Assembly (NCBI RefSeq): GCF_019216885.1
Contig: NZ_JAAQRC020000001.1
Coordinates: 248,001 to 312,000 of the forward strand
Direction: 5' to 3'
Source of the DNA: Methylobacterium sp. SyP6R
GTDB taxonomy: Bacteria > Pseudomonadota > Alphaproteobacteria > Rhizobiales > Beijerinckiaceae
Length of the DNA: 64,000 nt
Position numbers and translations under genes: made by a program. A model generated the notes under the pieces. The model did not search any database. It saw only the letters and a list, made by a program, of their open reading frames with translations, and was not told where the DNA came from. Numbering within the stretch: position 1 is the stretch's first letter; each line of letters opens with the position of its first letter. Of this stretch, positions 25,417 to 34,048 are shown in pieces.

Positions 25417-26526
25417 CTACCCCAGATCGATCCGGAAGCACGCACCCGGCCCCTCCTCCGCCACGACCCCGATGCGCCAGCCATGCAGCTCGGCGATCCG
25501 CCGGCAGATGCTCAGGCCCAGTCCGACGCCGTTCGGGGCGCGGCCGTTCGGCACCCGGGCGAAGGTCTCGAAGATCGCCTCGTGGAAGGCCGGCGGCACG
25601 CCGATGCCGGTGTCGCGCACGGTGATCCGGCCGGGCTCGCCGGGCCAGGCCCGGATCTCGATCCGCAGAGGCCGGTCCGGGTCGCGGTAGCGGATGCTGT
25701 TGGCGACGAGGTTCTGGAACAGGTTGGTCAGGAGCGCCGGCACGCCGTTCACGGTCGGGAGCGGCCCGACGACGAGGTCGGCCGCGGCGGCGCGCAGGTC
25801 GAGGTCGAGGTTGCGGGTCGCGTCGAGGACGACACGGCCGAGATCGACCGGCTCGAAGGTGTGGCTCTCGGCGCTCAACCGCGCATAGTCGAGGAGGCCG
25901 GTGGTCATCCGGTTGAGCCGGGCGGCGCAGCCCTCGATCGTGTCGAGGCTGTCGGAGACGACCGGACCGGCCTCCGCCCCCAGGGTGGTGCGCAGGATGC
26001 CCGTGAAGGCCACGATCTGGCGCAACGGCGCCCGCAGGTCGTGCGCGGCGACGGAGGCAAAGTCGCGCAGGTTGCGGTTCATCCGCTCCAGCTCGCGCGA
26101 GGCCGCGATGATCTTCTCCTCCAGGAGACGCTGCTCGCGGCGCTGCTGGAGCACCCAATGGTCGATCGGCCGGTCGACCTGGTCGACGGTGGTGAGCACC
26201 GCGTGCTCGCCCCGTCCCGCCTCCCAGGAGATCGCGATGTCGCAGCGCGGGGCGCCCGGCACCATGGCGAGGCGGATGCCGGGCAGCACGATCGGCTCAG
26301 GTGTCGCCCGTTGCTGGGCGCGCATATCCTCCTCCAGGCCCGACAGGATCGGGCTGTCGAAGGCGGAGCGCCCGGGCTCCGGCAGCCAGTCGCTCAACGG
26401 CCCGGTGCGGGCGAGCACGCGGCCGTCGGGAGCGAGCGCCGCGACGCCGAGGAGGCCGGCCTCGAGGAGGTGGGCCAGGGTGCGGGAGAGGTCGGCTCCG
26501 GCCGGGAGGGCGAGGGCGGCGCGCAT
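25417..26526 (-). CDS. Sensor histidine kinase, last gene of the GTPase operon
   Basis: 369 residues, no membrane segment. Residues ~1-115 are a small sensory region with a PAS-like start (GLLGVAALAPDGRVLARTGP). A coiled linker leads to the HisKA domain (FASVAAHDLRAPLRQIVAFT, with His as phosphoacceptor at ~160). The ATPase domain is complete: LFQNLVANSIRYRD (N box), VRDTGIGVP and GVGLGLSICRRIAELHGW (G boxes). It resembles bacteriophytochrome-type kinases in its HisKA block. The start is 5 nt after the GTPase stop. The receiver protein encoded first in the operon is the likely phosphate acceptor. Confidence 0.88.
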   Translation of the reverse strand: MRAALALPAGADLSRTLAHLLEAGLLGVAALAPDGRVLARTGPLSDWLPEPGRSAFDSPILSGLEEDMRAQQRATPEPIVLPGIRLAMVPGAPRCDIAISWEAGRGEHAVLTTVDQVDRPIDHWVLQQRREQRLLEEKIIAASRELERMNRNLRDFASVAAHDLRAPLRQIVAFTGILRTTLGAEAGPVVSDSLDTIEGCAARLNRMTTGLLDYARLSAESHTFEPVDLGRVVLDATRNLDLDLRAAAADLVVGPLPTVNGVPALLTNLFQNLVANSIRYRDPDRPLRIEIRAWPGEPGRITVRDTGIGVPPAFHEAIFETFARVPNGRAPNGVGLGLSICRRIAELHGWRIGVVAEEGPGACFRIDLG

Positions 26527-26531
26527 GGCAC

Positions 26532-27053
26532 TTACAGGCTCCGTCGCTCGATCGTGGTGGCGAGTTCGGCGAACAAGCCGGTCACGCCATGCCCGGTGCG
26601 GGCGCTCGCGAGCGAGACGACGTCGGCGCCGCGCGCCCGGGCGAGGAGATCGGGCGGCAACCCCGAGCCGGGTTCGCCGGATTCGCCGGCCACGAGATCG
26701 CTCTTGTTCAGCACCGCGGCGCAGGGGCGGCCCGGCAGCGCCTCGCGAAAGCCCGCGATCAGCGCCGCCATCTGGTCGAGGGAGGCGGGCCGGGTGACGT
26801 CGGCGACGATGAGCGCCCCGCTCGCCCCCTTGAGGTAGACGGTCCGGAAGATGCTGAGGCCGAAATCGCCGTCGGTGTCCCACAGGACCAGCGGCATCGT
26901 CTTGCCGCCGGGGAGCGCGGCATTCGTGGTGTAGATGTCGACCCCGATCGTCGCCTTGTAGCTGGTCTCGAACCGGCCGAAGGCGAGCCGGTTGGCGAGC
27001 GAGGTCTTGCCCACGCCGATCGCCCCCAGGATCATGATCTTGCGCGCCGCCAC
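26532..27053 (-). CDS. Ras-like small GTPase
   Basis: 173 residues, the size of a single G domain. Motifs: P loop ILGAIGVGKTSLANRL (G1) at ~8-23; a conserved Thr in YKATIGVDIY (G2/switch I); LVLWDTDGDFGLS (G3); VLNKSDLV (G4, NKxD); and SLASARTG (G5). This is the order and spacing of the Rab/Ras/MglA superfamily. It lacks a lipid-attachment tail. GTG 27053 lies 3 nt after the upstream stop. The upstream membrane protein has a Roadblock-like region, the partner type that binds such GTPases (MglB with MglA), so a physical pair is likely. Confidence 0.88.
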   Translation of the reverse strand: MAARKIMILGAIGVGKTSLANRLAFGRFETSYKATIGVDIYTTNAALPGGKTMPLVLWDTDGDFGLSIFRTVYLKGASGALIVADVTRPASLDQMAALIAGFREALPGRPCAAVLNKSDLVAGESGEPGSGLPPDLLARARGADVVSLASARTGHGVTGLFAELATTIERRSL

Positions 27054-27056
27054 ACC

Positions 27057-29075
27057 TTACTCCGCGCTGTAGGCGAGCTCGAACACGACGCGCCGGTTGC
27101 CGGTGACCCGCTCGTCCGTAATCGGATAAGGTGGGCGCGAATTGACGACGACGAGGCGCGAGCGCGGGATGCCGCGGCGTTCCAGGTCGGCGGTGATGCG
27201 GTCGGCGCGCAGCCGCGCCGCCTCCAGGTTGGCCTTCGGCGTCCCGGTGCCGTCGGCATAACCGACGATGCGCAGGCGCGCGCCCTCCACCGCCGCCAAA
27301 GCCGCGGCCAGGGTCGCGAGGTCGCGCTCGGCGGCGGCCGGGTCGCGGTAGGTCGCGTCGGGCCCGAAGAAGATCGCGGTGCGCTTGACCGCATCCTCGA
27401 GCCGCTGGAGCGGCGTGTCGGTGCGGGCTTCGAGCCGCGCCACCTCCTCCCGGGGGGCGAGGCTCGGCACGATCGCCTCGACGGCGGCGGTGCGGGTCTC
27501 GAGGGTGCCGAGCCGCGCCCGCGCCTCGGCCCTCGTCGCCTCGGTCGCTTGCGCCAGCGCCTCGGTCCGGCCGGCGAGCGCGTCGGTGCGCCGGTCGAGC
27601 GCGGCGGCCTGCCGGCCGACGGCCTCGGTGCGCGCGGCGAGCGACGAAGCCTGTTGCACGGCGGTCTCGGCGCGCGTCGTCAGTTCATCCGTGCGGCGAT
27701 CGAGGGCATCGGCGCGCCCCGCGAGGAAATCGGTCTTCTGCGCAACCGCCTCGGTCCGGCCGGTGAGCGCGTCGGCCTTTTGCGCGAGGGCATCGGTGCG
27801 CCGGTCGAGGGTCGCGACCGCATCCCGCGCGGAAGCGGCGTCGGAGGCCACGGCGATCCGGGCGGCGACCGGCCAGGCCGGGAACGCCGCGGCGAGGCGG
27901 TCGCGCAAGGCGGCGGCCGCCTCGCGGCTCGGCAGCACGCCGACCGCCCGGATCAGGCCGGCCTCTCGGTCGAAGGCGAGGTGGAGGGGAGAGTCGCGCA
28001 GGTCGGGCGCGTCCTCGATGGCGATGAGCGCGGCCGTCTCGGCGGCGTGCTGCCGGGCCGACAGCACCGCGACGCTCGCCCAGGCGGCAAGCGCCACGGC
28101 CACCAGCCCGCCGGCGACCGCCACCGGCCGCACCCGCGGGCGCGGCGGGACGAGGCGCGCGGCGATGGCCCGGTGGAGCGCGGCCAGCGGCGCGCCGTGA
28201 CCGGCCTCGCCGTGAGTCCCGTCATTCCGGGTCTCGTCGTTCTGCCGGACCGCGTCGAGGAAGGGCAGGAACTCGGCATCGACCACGCCGGCGAGCCGCC
28301 CGGCCCCGCGGCCGGCCTCGGTGAGGCCCGCCACGATCAGGAGCGGCGAGGCCCGCAGCAGCACGGTGCGGCCGCCGAAATCCAGCGAGCGCAGCTCGCC
28401 GTTGACGTCGCTCAGCGCCTGGCCGGCGAATTCGACGATGGCGGTGACGAGGCCGCCGATCAGGTGGAGCTGGCCGTCCGGATCGGCGTCGGGCTCTCCG
28501 TCGCGGTCGGTGGTGGCGAGCACCGCGCCGGTGCTGCGGTCGATCAGGATCAGGCGTTCGAGCCGGCCTTGCGCCAGCTCGGCCAGGACCAGGGCGGCGT
28601 AGGACCGGCCGGTGAGCACGGCCTTCAGGCGCAGCCACAGCCGGCGCGGCGAGCGGCTGAGGGTCTCGTTGATCTCGTCGGAGAGCTGGCGGAAGGCCGC
28701 GGCGATCGCCGCCGCCACCATGCGGCCGGCGATGGGATAGAGCGTCTCGACCATCAGGTCGCGGGATTCGGCGATCTCGCGCCGGATGCCGGCGACGACG
28801 AGGGGGGCGATCACCTCGGTCAGGGCGCGGTGATCCTCGACCTCGACGACCTTGAGGGCGACCACGAGGCTGTCGGCGACCGCCCGGGAGAACCGGTCCT
28901 CGGTGCCGACCCGCCGGTCGAGCCGCGCCAGTTCGGCCCGCAGGCCGGCGAGGTCGCGGTGCTCGTCGCGCAGCAGCAGCCGCTTCAGGTCGCGGAGGGC
29001 CGGGTCTTCGGTCGGATCCCGGGCCGGATCGTGGATCGGCTCCTGTGCCGGACCGTGGGCCGCCGCCGCTCTCAT
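27057..29075 (-). CDS. Roadblock-like / coiled-coil / OmpA-domain membrane protein
   Basis: 672 residues, with parts in order: helical N terminus (~25-150); a Roadblock/LC7-like region (~165-275: RLERLILIDRSTGAVLATTD; LRSLDFGGRTVLLRASPLLI); one membrane segment (~317-339: VAVAGGLVAVALAAWASVAV); a small BON-like domain (~355-410); a heptad coil (~420-560) of repeated RTDALA/RTEAVA units; and a C-terminal OmpA peptidoglycan-binding domain (~565-670: IVGYADGTGTPKANLEAARL; GNRRVVFEL). The topology predicts a cytoplasmic GTPase-binding head and a periplasmic wall-binding end, as in MotB-like proteins. Tight operon: 3 nt before the GTPase gene. Roadblock is my reading, not a search result. Confidence 0.75.
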   Translation of the reverse strand: MRAAAAHGPAQEPIHDPARDPTEDPALRDLKRLLLRDEHRDLAGLRAELARLDRRVGTEDRFSRAVADSLVVALKVVEVEDHRALTEVIAPLVVAGIRREIAESRDLMVETLYPIAGRMVAAAIAAAFRQLSDEINETLSRSPRRLWLRLKAVLTGRSYAALVLAELAQGRLERLILIDRSTGAVLATTDRDGEPDADPDGQLHLIGGLVTAIVEFAGQALSDVNGELRSLDFGGRTVLLRASPLLIVAGLTEAGRGAGRLAGVVDAEFLPFLDAVRQNDETRNDGTHGEAGHGAPLAALHRAIAARLVPPRPRVRPVAVAGGLVAVALAAWASVAVLSARQHAAETAALIAIEDAPDLRDSPLHLAFDREAGLIRAVGVLPSREAAAALRDRLAAAFPAWPVAARIAVASDAASARDAVATLDRRTDALAQKADALTGRTEAVAQKTDFLAGRADALDRRTDELTTRAETAVQQASSLAARTEAVGRQAAALDRRTDALAGRTEALAQATEATRAEARARLGTLETRTAAVEAIVPSLAPREEVARLEARTDTPLQRLEDAVKRTAIFFGPDATYRDPAAAERDLATLAAALAAVEGARLRIVGYADGTGTPKANLEAARLRADRITADLERRGIPRSRLVVVNSRPPYPITDERVTGNRRVVFELAYSAE

Positions 29076-29093
29076 CCCGGATCGGCCCGCGGC

Positions 29094-29429
29094 TTACGGG
29101 TTGCGGTCGGCCAGGGCGGAGATCTGCCGGCCCATCTCGGTCACCGCGCCGCCGATCGCCCGCACGGCGTTGCTCTGCTCCATCCGCAGCGACAGGGCGA
29201 GGGCGTCGATCGACTTCTGCATCTCGTTGAAGCGCTGGACCATGCGCTGCTCGAGGTCGGTCACCGCCTCGCGCAGGTCCTCGTGCCGGCGCCCCTGCGA
29301 GCGCATCGCCTCGCCGTAGAGGAGCTCGCGGACCTTCTCAATCGTGTTGGAGGCGTCGGACTGGGCCGTTTCGGTCATGGTCTGCTCGTTGCCCGATCCG
29401 GCGTTGAGATAGGTGATCTGGCCGTTCAT
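29094..29429 (-). CDS. Small coiled-coil protein of the GTPase operon
   Basis: 111 residues, soluble. After a Thr/Ser/Gln-rich start, residues ~28-105 are predicted long helices with heptad spacing (EDLREAVTDLEQRMVQRFNE, then MQKSIDALALSLRMEQSNAV). The ATG at 29429 overlaps the receiver gene stop (ATGA), a sign of coupled translation. It may be an adaptor between the receiver protein and the membrane protein. No family recognised. Confidence 0.75.
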   Translation of the reverse strand: MNGQITYLNAGSGNEQTMTETAQSDASNTIEKVRELLYGEAMRSQGRRHEDLREAVTDLEQRMVQRFNEMQKSIDALALSLRMEQSNAVRAIGGAVTEMGRQISALADRNP

Positions 29430-29929
29430 CGGTCGCATCTCTCGGTCTGGACGATTGTGAGGCCGGGCCGCCCGTAGCGGGTCGGCTCGGCGGCGGGTGA
29501 GCGGAAGGCGCGCGGGCCGAGCACCCCGACGATCGCGGCCTCGAACGCCTCGCCGGTGAGGCTGGCCTTGTCGAGGAAGCGCACGGCGCCGGCGCTCACG
29601 CACATCTCGCGCACGTCCGGCATGCTGAGCCCGGTCAGCACGATCGCCGGCAGGCCGGGCAGCCGCGCGTCCAGCTCGGCGAGGAAGCGCAGGCTCGATT
29701 CGCAGCCGAGCCAGAAATCGAGAATCGCGAGATCGATCCGCTCCCGGTCGACATGCTCGCGCGCCTCGGCGGTGGAGCGGGCGCGCAGCACGCGCATGTC
29801 GAGCATCCGGAAGCTGGCCGCCTGGAGGGCGATCAGCTTGGCATCGACATCGTCATCTTCGAGAAGAAGCGCAGTGATGGTGCGCGCCTGGACGAGCCCA
29901 CATCCGTCATCATGTCGGACAGCGCGCAT
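29426..29929 (-). CDS. Response regulator receiver protein, first gene of the GTPase operon
   Basis: About 167 residues, with a lone receiver domain and no output domain. Key residues are all present: the acidic pair in ALLLEDDDVDAKLI, the phosphoacceptor Asp in LAILDFWLG, Thr in VLTGLS and Lys in RFLDKAS. ATG 29929 is one choice; GTG 29989 would add 20 residues. Neither has a clear ribosome-binding site. As a single-domain regulator it must signal by protein contact, most simply with the coiled-coil or membrane protein of the same operon. Confidence 0.85.
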   Translation of the reverse strand: MRAVRHDDGCGLVQARTITALLLEDDDVDAKLIALQAASFRMLDMRVLRARSTAEAREHVDRERIDLAILDFWLGCESSLRFLAELDARLPGLPAIVLTGLSMPDVREMCVSAGAVRFLDKASLTGEAFEAAIVGVLGPRAFRSPAAEPTRYGRPGLTIVQTERCDR

Positions 29930-30220
29930 GGAAGAGTCATCCAACCCGGTCAACCGGATCACAAGTCTTGGAAAAGCAGATCCGGTCACCCGATCGGCGT
30001 CGATTCAAGTGATAACGATTCGGTCATCAAAATCAACGACTCGTTATCGCTGCGGTAACGATTCGTCAATCGTCATCACATCCAATTGCAGGCGATTTAT
30101 CGACTTGAAGTTGAAGATCGATGCCCGGAGTGAGGCCGCGGCCGGGGCACGGGCCCGGCAACATCCTGGTCCGGAAGCTTTATTCCGGAAAGGAATCCTG
30201 TACCTGCGCGGGCTGTGGCC

Positions 30221-30976
30221 TCAGGGCCACGTCGCCTCTTCGCGCGCGCAGGCGGCCGGCTCGGGCCCCGGTTCCGGGCTTGCGGCGGCGAGGTCGGTCC
30301 GGGCGCGGTCGAGGTCGGCCCGGAAGGCGGGATCGCCGACGAGGGTGGCGAACAGGGCGCTGCCGGCGAGGCGGCCGGCCTCGACGTCGCTCGCCCAATG
30401 CACCCCGCAGACGATCCGGCTCTCGCCGTAGATGCGGCCGCGGCGCAGGAGGGCGGTGGCGCGCTCCGGCATCAGGGCGGCGAGGACGAGGCTGAATGTC
30501 CAGCCCTCGGTGGCATGGCCGGAGGGGTAGGACAAGCTCCGGTCGAGCGCCTCGCTGCGGTCGACGCAGAGCGGGGCGTCGTTGCCGAAATGCGGCCGGG
30601 GCCGGGCGAAGCGGGCCTTCGCGTCGCGCACCAGGGCCACCACGTCGCGGCGGGCGCGGGCGAGGAGCCCGGCGAGGGCCGGCAACCGGCCGGGATCGAG
30701 GCGCCGGCCGGCGGCGCAGGAGAAATCGGCAAGCAGCGCGGCGACGCCGGAGGGAACGTCGGCGGTGGCGAGGTCCCAGCGCGGCGAGCCGGCAAGCCCC
30801 CGTGTCGCCGCGTAGGCCGCCGCATCGGCGTCGTGCGCGGGGCTGCCGGGCTTCGGCGGCGGGGGCAGGATTGCGGCGGCGCCGAGGGCGCCGGCCGTCA
30901 GGTAGGGGGCGGGCGCCGGCTCGGCCGCGGCGGCGCCGGCAGCGAGCACCAGGCAGAGGGCGAGCGGCGCCCGCAT
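30221..30976 (-). CDS. Class A nonspecific acid phosphatase (PAP2 superfamily), secreted
   Basis: 251 residues. A Sec signal (MRAPLALCLVLAAGAAAA) is followed by a PAP2 phosphatase domain with all three motifs: K-x6-RP in KARFARPRP, PSGH in LSYPSGHATEG, and S-R-x5-H-x3-D in GESRIVCGVHWASDVEAGR. It removes phosphate from many organic phosphates in the periplasm in relatives such as PhoN. ATG 30976. The alpha/beta hydrolase gene ends 4 nt upstream, so both may share a transcript with hemJ. Confidence 0.88.
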   Translation of the reverse strand: MRAPLALCLVLAAGAAAAEPAPAPYLTAGALGAAAILPPPPKPGSPAHDADAAAYAATRGLAGSPRWDLATADVPSGVAALLADFSCAAGRRLDPGRLPALAGLLARARRDVVALVRDAKARFARPRPHFGNDAPLCVDRSEALDRSLSYPSGHATEGWTFSLVLAALMPERATALLRRGRIYGESRIVCGVHWASDVEAGRLAGSALFATLVGDPAFRADLDRARTDLAAASPEPGPEPAACAREEATWP

Positions 30977-30980
30977 CGTC

Positions 30981-31859
30981 TCAAGCTTCGGAAGCGTCGG
31001 AGAGGATCGCGGCCGCGACCGCCTCGGGGGACTCCTCGTGGGCGGCGAGCGCCCCCGGGATGGCGACCTTGCGCACGAGGCCGGATTCGGCGAGCGCCGT
31101 CATCTCGGCGCCGGAGCGGCGCGGGGCATCCTTCGGCTGCAGCATCAGGACCGGCGGCAGGCCGGGGCCGAACAGGGCGAAGAAATCCTCGCGGGTCCGG
31201 ACCGGATCGAGGCCGCCGGTGACGAAGGCGGCGGTGCCGAAGCGGGCGCGGGGCTGGTGCGTCACCCGCCGCTTGTCGGCGAGCAGAGCCGGGGTGACGC
31301 GGGCCGGATCGGCATAGACGTGGGCCTGCATCATCCGCGACACGATCGGCGTGCTGACGTTCAGCCGATAGAGCAGGTTGCCGAGGATCGGCGCCTCGAC
31401 CGCGCGGCGCAACCGGCCGAACAGCGGCCGGCGCTCCTCGCCCATCGCGGTCGGCAGCGGGCCGCGCCAGGTCGGCGCCACCAGGACCAGCCGGGCGAAG
31501 GTGCCGGGGTGCCGGGCCGCCGCGGCGACGAGGTAGCCGGCGGCATGCCCGGCCGCGACCCCGACCGCGTAGGGGCCGGGTTCCCGGTCCAGGAGCGCGT
31601 CGAGGAAGGCGTGAAGGGTGTCGGGGGCGAGGGGCACGCGGGCGCGCGGTTGCGCACCGAAGCCGGGCCAGTCCGGCACCAGGCAGCGGTGGCGGGCGGA
31701 AAGCCGCGTCGCCAGGGGCCGCATCTCCTCGCGGGTCGCGATCGAGGACAGGGCCGGCAGCAGCAGGGCCGGCGGGCCCTCGCCGATCCGGTCGGCCGGC
31801 AGGGTCAGGGACCGCCCGGCCAGGGTGAGGGAGAGAACCTGCGTTTCGATGCCGGCCAT
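30981..31859 (-). CDS. Alpha/beta hydrolase-fold protein lacking the nucleophile serine
   Basis: 292 residues from ATG 31859. The fold is clear from PALLLPALSSIATREEMRPL, CLVPDWPGFGAQP and VLVAPTWRG. At the nucleophile elbow, where the family has G-x-S-x-G, the sequence reads VGVAAGHAAG, with Ala in place of Ser. A C-terminal His is present (ALAAHEESPEAV). It may be a non-catalytic or cofactor-type member. It follows hemJ by 11 nt and precedes the acid phosphatase, so it may share the hemJ transcript. Substrate unknown. Confidence 0.75.
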   Translation of the reverse strand: MAGIETQVLSLTLAGRSLTLPADRIGEGPPALLLPALSSIATREEMRPLATRLSARHRCLVPDWPGFGAQPRARVPLAPDTLHAFLDALLDREPGPYAVGVAAGHAAGYLVAAAARHPGTFARLVLVAPTWRGPLPTAMGEERRPLFGRLRRAVEAPILGNLLYRLNVSTPIVSRMMQAHVYADPARVTPALLADKRRVTHQPRARFGTAAFVTGGLDPVRTREDFFALFGPGLPPVLMLQPKDAPRRSGAEMTALAESGLVRKVAIPGALAAHEESPEAVAAAILSDASEA

Positions 31860-31870
31860 GGATGCTCCCC

Positions 31871-32293
31871 TCAGAACGGCTTTACCACCACCAGGATCAC
31901 GATGACGATCATCAGCAGCGTCGGCACCTCGTTGAGCACCCGGTAGAATTTCGGGCTGCGGGTGTTCCGGTCGGCGGCGAAGTCCTTGACCATCCGCGAC
32001 AGCCAGCCGTGGATGCCGCTCATCGCCAGCACCAGGGCGAGCTTGGCGTGCATCCAGCCCTGCGTGTAGGCGGCGCTCATCACCATGAGGGCGATGCCGA
32101 AGATCCAGGTGGCGATCATCCCCGGCAGCATGATCGCCTTGGCGAGGCGCCGCTCCATCACCTTGAAGGTCTCGGCCGTAGGCGAACCGGCCGGCAGCGC
32201 GGCGTGATAGACGAACAGCCGCGGCAGGTAGAGCATCGCCGCCATCCAGGCGATGAGCGAGATGATGTGGGCGGCCTTGATCCAGAGATACAC
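31871..32293 (-). CDS. hemJ: Protoporphyrinogen IX oxidase HemJ
   Basis: 140 residues with four membrane segments. HemJ oxidises protoporphyrinogen IX in the inner membrane and replaces HemG/HemY in most alphaproteobacteria. The N terminus YLWIKAAHIISLIAWMAAML, then YLPRLFVYH, holds the conserved His pair, and the family segments GWMHAKLALVLAMSGIHG and NEVPTLLMIVIVILVVVKPF follow. GTG 32293 is chosen because it gives the family start and has AGGAAT about 9 nt upstream; the in-frame extension runs into a family A repeat. Next to hemE, the preceding pathway. Confidence 0.9.
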   Translation of the reverse strand: MYLWIKAAHIISLIAWMAAMLYLPRLFVYHAALPAGSPTAETFKVMERRLAKAIMLPGMIATWIFGIALMVMSAAYTQGWMHAKLALVLAMSGIHGWLSRMVKDFAADRNTRSPKFYRVLNEVPTLLMIVIVILVVVKPF

Positions 32294-32352
32294 GGTGGGG
32301 TGATTCCTGTGGGGGATGTTCGATCGCTTTGTCCATTTCATCCTACCCTTGA

Positions 32353-32472
32353 CCTCATCCTGAGGTGTCGGTCCATCGGAGATGGACTGACCTCGAAGGA
32401 GGGCTCCAGGGATCGCTGCGACATCTGGAGGCCTCCTTCGAGGCTCCCTTCGGTCGCACCTCAGGATGAGGT
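32353..32472. repeat. Dispersed inverted repeat family A, copy 3
   Basis: Ends CCTCATCCTGAGGTG and CACCTCAGGATGAGG, with inner arms GACCTCGAAGGAGGGCTCC and GGCCTCCTTCGAGGCT. It lies between hemE and hemJ, immediately upstream of hemJ, so it would be in a hemE-hemJ transcript. Confidence 0.85.
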
Positions 32473-32520
32473 CGTGGGTGAGAAGGAGCAGGAGCGTGCG
32501 AGGTACGACGCCCCCTCCCC

Positions 32521-33609
32521 TCACCCCCGCAACCGCGCCAGCATCCGCTCGACATGCGCGATCGGCGTCTGCGGGGTGATGCCGTGGCCGAGGTTGAAGA
32601 TGTGGGGCGTGCCGTCGGTCGCCTCGCGGATGGCGTCGACGGCGGCGTCGAGCGCCGCGCCGCCGGCGATCAGGGTCTCGGGGTGGAGATTGCCCTGCGT
32701 GACCACGGACGCCGGCAGGCGGGCCCGCAGAGCCTTCAGATCGACGGCCCAGTCCACCCCGACCGCGTCGGCGCCGGTCTCCTCGGCCACGCGGGCATGG
32801 CCGTCGAGCCCCGAGCCGCGGGCGAAGACGATGATCCTGGCGCCCGGCACCCGGGCGCGGATGCCCGACACCATCCGGGCGATCGGGCCAAAACTCCAGC
32901 GCGTCAGGGCGTCGCCGGGCTCGCCCGCGGGCACGTCCGGCAGGCTGCCGGCATGGCTCTCGAAGATCTGCACCGCATCGGCGCCGGCCTCGAACTGGCG
33001 CACCAGGTACTCGGTCGAGACCGCGACCAGCCGGTCGATCAGCGCGTCGAGGAGGGCGGGATCGCGGGCGGCGAGCGCCCGGGCCGGCGCGAGATCCGGT
33101 GTGCCGCGCCCGCCGATCATGTAGCTCGCCACGGTCCAGGGTGCGCCGCAGAAGCCGAGCAGCGTCGTCTCGGACGGCAATTCCGCCCGCAGGCGCCCGA
33201 CGGTCTCGAAGACCGGGTTCAGGTGGCCCATGATCCGCGGATCGCCCGCCTCGACCAGCGCCTCGAATTCCGCCCGCCCGGCCATCGGGTCGAGGCGGGG
33301 CCCCTCCCCTTCCACGAAGCGCACGTCCTGGCCGAGCGCGTGGGGCACCACCAGGATGTCGGAGAACAGGATCGCCGCCTCGAAGGCGAAGCGGCGGATC
33401 GGCTGGAGGGTGACCTCGGTGGCGAAGTCGGGGTTGTAGCAGAGGTCGAGGAAGGAGCCGGCCTCGGCCCGCACCGACCGGTATTCCGGCAGGTAGCGCC
33501 CGGCCTGGCGCATCATCCAGGCGGGAGGCGGCGACAGCGCCTCGCCGTTCAGCACCCGCAGGATTGGCCGCTCTGCGGCTCCCCGTCCGGCTCCCGCGGT
33601 CCCGCCCAT
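32521..33609 (-). CDS. hemE: Uroporphyrinogen decarboxylase
   Basis: 362 residues. It converts uroporphyrinogen III to coproporphyrinogen III in the cytoplasm (heme, cobalamin and bacteriochlorophyll paths share the precursor). Signatures: PPAWMMRQAGRYLPEYR (substrate-binding Arg residues), ILFSDILVVPHALG, GFCGAPWTVASYMI and FNLGHGITPQTP. ATG 33609. hemE is the classic left neighbour of the chromosome origin in Caulobacter and Rhizobiales, and here too a 531-bp gap with origin features separates it from ppsR. Confidence 0.96.
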   Translation of the reverse strand: MGGTAGAGRGAAERPILRVLNGEALSPPPAWMMRQAGRYLPEYRSVRAEAGSFLDLCYNPDFATEVTLQPIRRFAFEAAILFSDILVVPHALGQDVRFVEGEGPRLDPMAGRAEFEALVEAGDPRIMGHLNPVFETVGRLRAELPSETTLLGFCGAPWTVASYMIGGRGTPDLAPARALAARDPALLDALIDRLVAVSTEYLVRQFEAGADAVQIFESHAGSLPDVPAGEPGDALTRWSFGPIARMVSGIRARVPGARIIVFARGSGLDGHARVAEETGADAVGVDWAVDLKALRARLPASVVTQGNLHPETLIAGGAALDAAVDAIREATDGTPHIFNLGHGITPQTPIAHVERMLARLRG

Positions 33610-33836
33610 GCTCCGTCCCCCCGAAAACCCGATTCCGCCACGGCGGCGGCTCAGCTCCCTATGCCGAGAACCGCTCTCCGGCGCCAGCCCGACGCGTCGT
33701 CGCGACCCGCCACGATGCCCATCCCCACCCAGGCCTCTGAAAAGAAAAGAGAGATTCTAGGAATCTGTTTTTTCTATTGGGGGCAGGCATCGCGGGGCTC
33801 CAGCCCCGTCCACAGCCCGTCCCCACCGCCGGTGCG

Positions 33837-33851
33837 TTAAGAGGCCTTTAA
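33837..33851. promoter_or_regulatory. CtrA-binding box
   Basis: TTAA-N7-TTAA with spacer GAGGCCT, a perfect match to the CtrA consensus. CtrA blocks origin firing in Caulobacter by binding such sites in the origin. Confidence 0.65.
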
Positions 33852-34039
33852 CAGATTTGCTCCATTGTCGAAGGACCGCGAGAGTCAGGAGGGGCTTAGG
33901 CCCCACTGGGCGAGACTCGGGCGGCCCGGGTCCCGGATTCTCCCACGGGCGGCCCGCCACGAGTGTTAACGGCCGGCCTGTTGAGGCGTCGAGCCGTTAA
34001 CCCACAGGCCTCCCGCCTGGACCTCCTTTCGTTGGCGCA

Positions 34040-34048
34040 TTATCCACA
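34040..34048 (+). promoter_or_regulatory. DnaA box
   Basis: TTATCCACA, the perfect nine-base consensus, about 95 bp before the ppsR start. Confidence 0.75.

Noticed and set aside
26301..29477. Very long open frame on the + strand opposite the GTPase operon
   Set aside because: It is antisense to five well-supported genes, has Arg/Gly/Ala-rich low-complexity translation with no motif, and is a by-product of high GC.
32294..32524. N-terminal extension of HemJ to 217 residues
   Set aside because: The extension is translated repeat A sequence; the family start fits GTG 32293 with AGGAAT upstream.
33757..33960. 67-codon minus-strand frame in the hemE-ppsR gap
   Set aside because: It has no ribosome-binding site or family resemblance and crosses the origin features.
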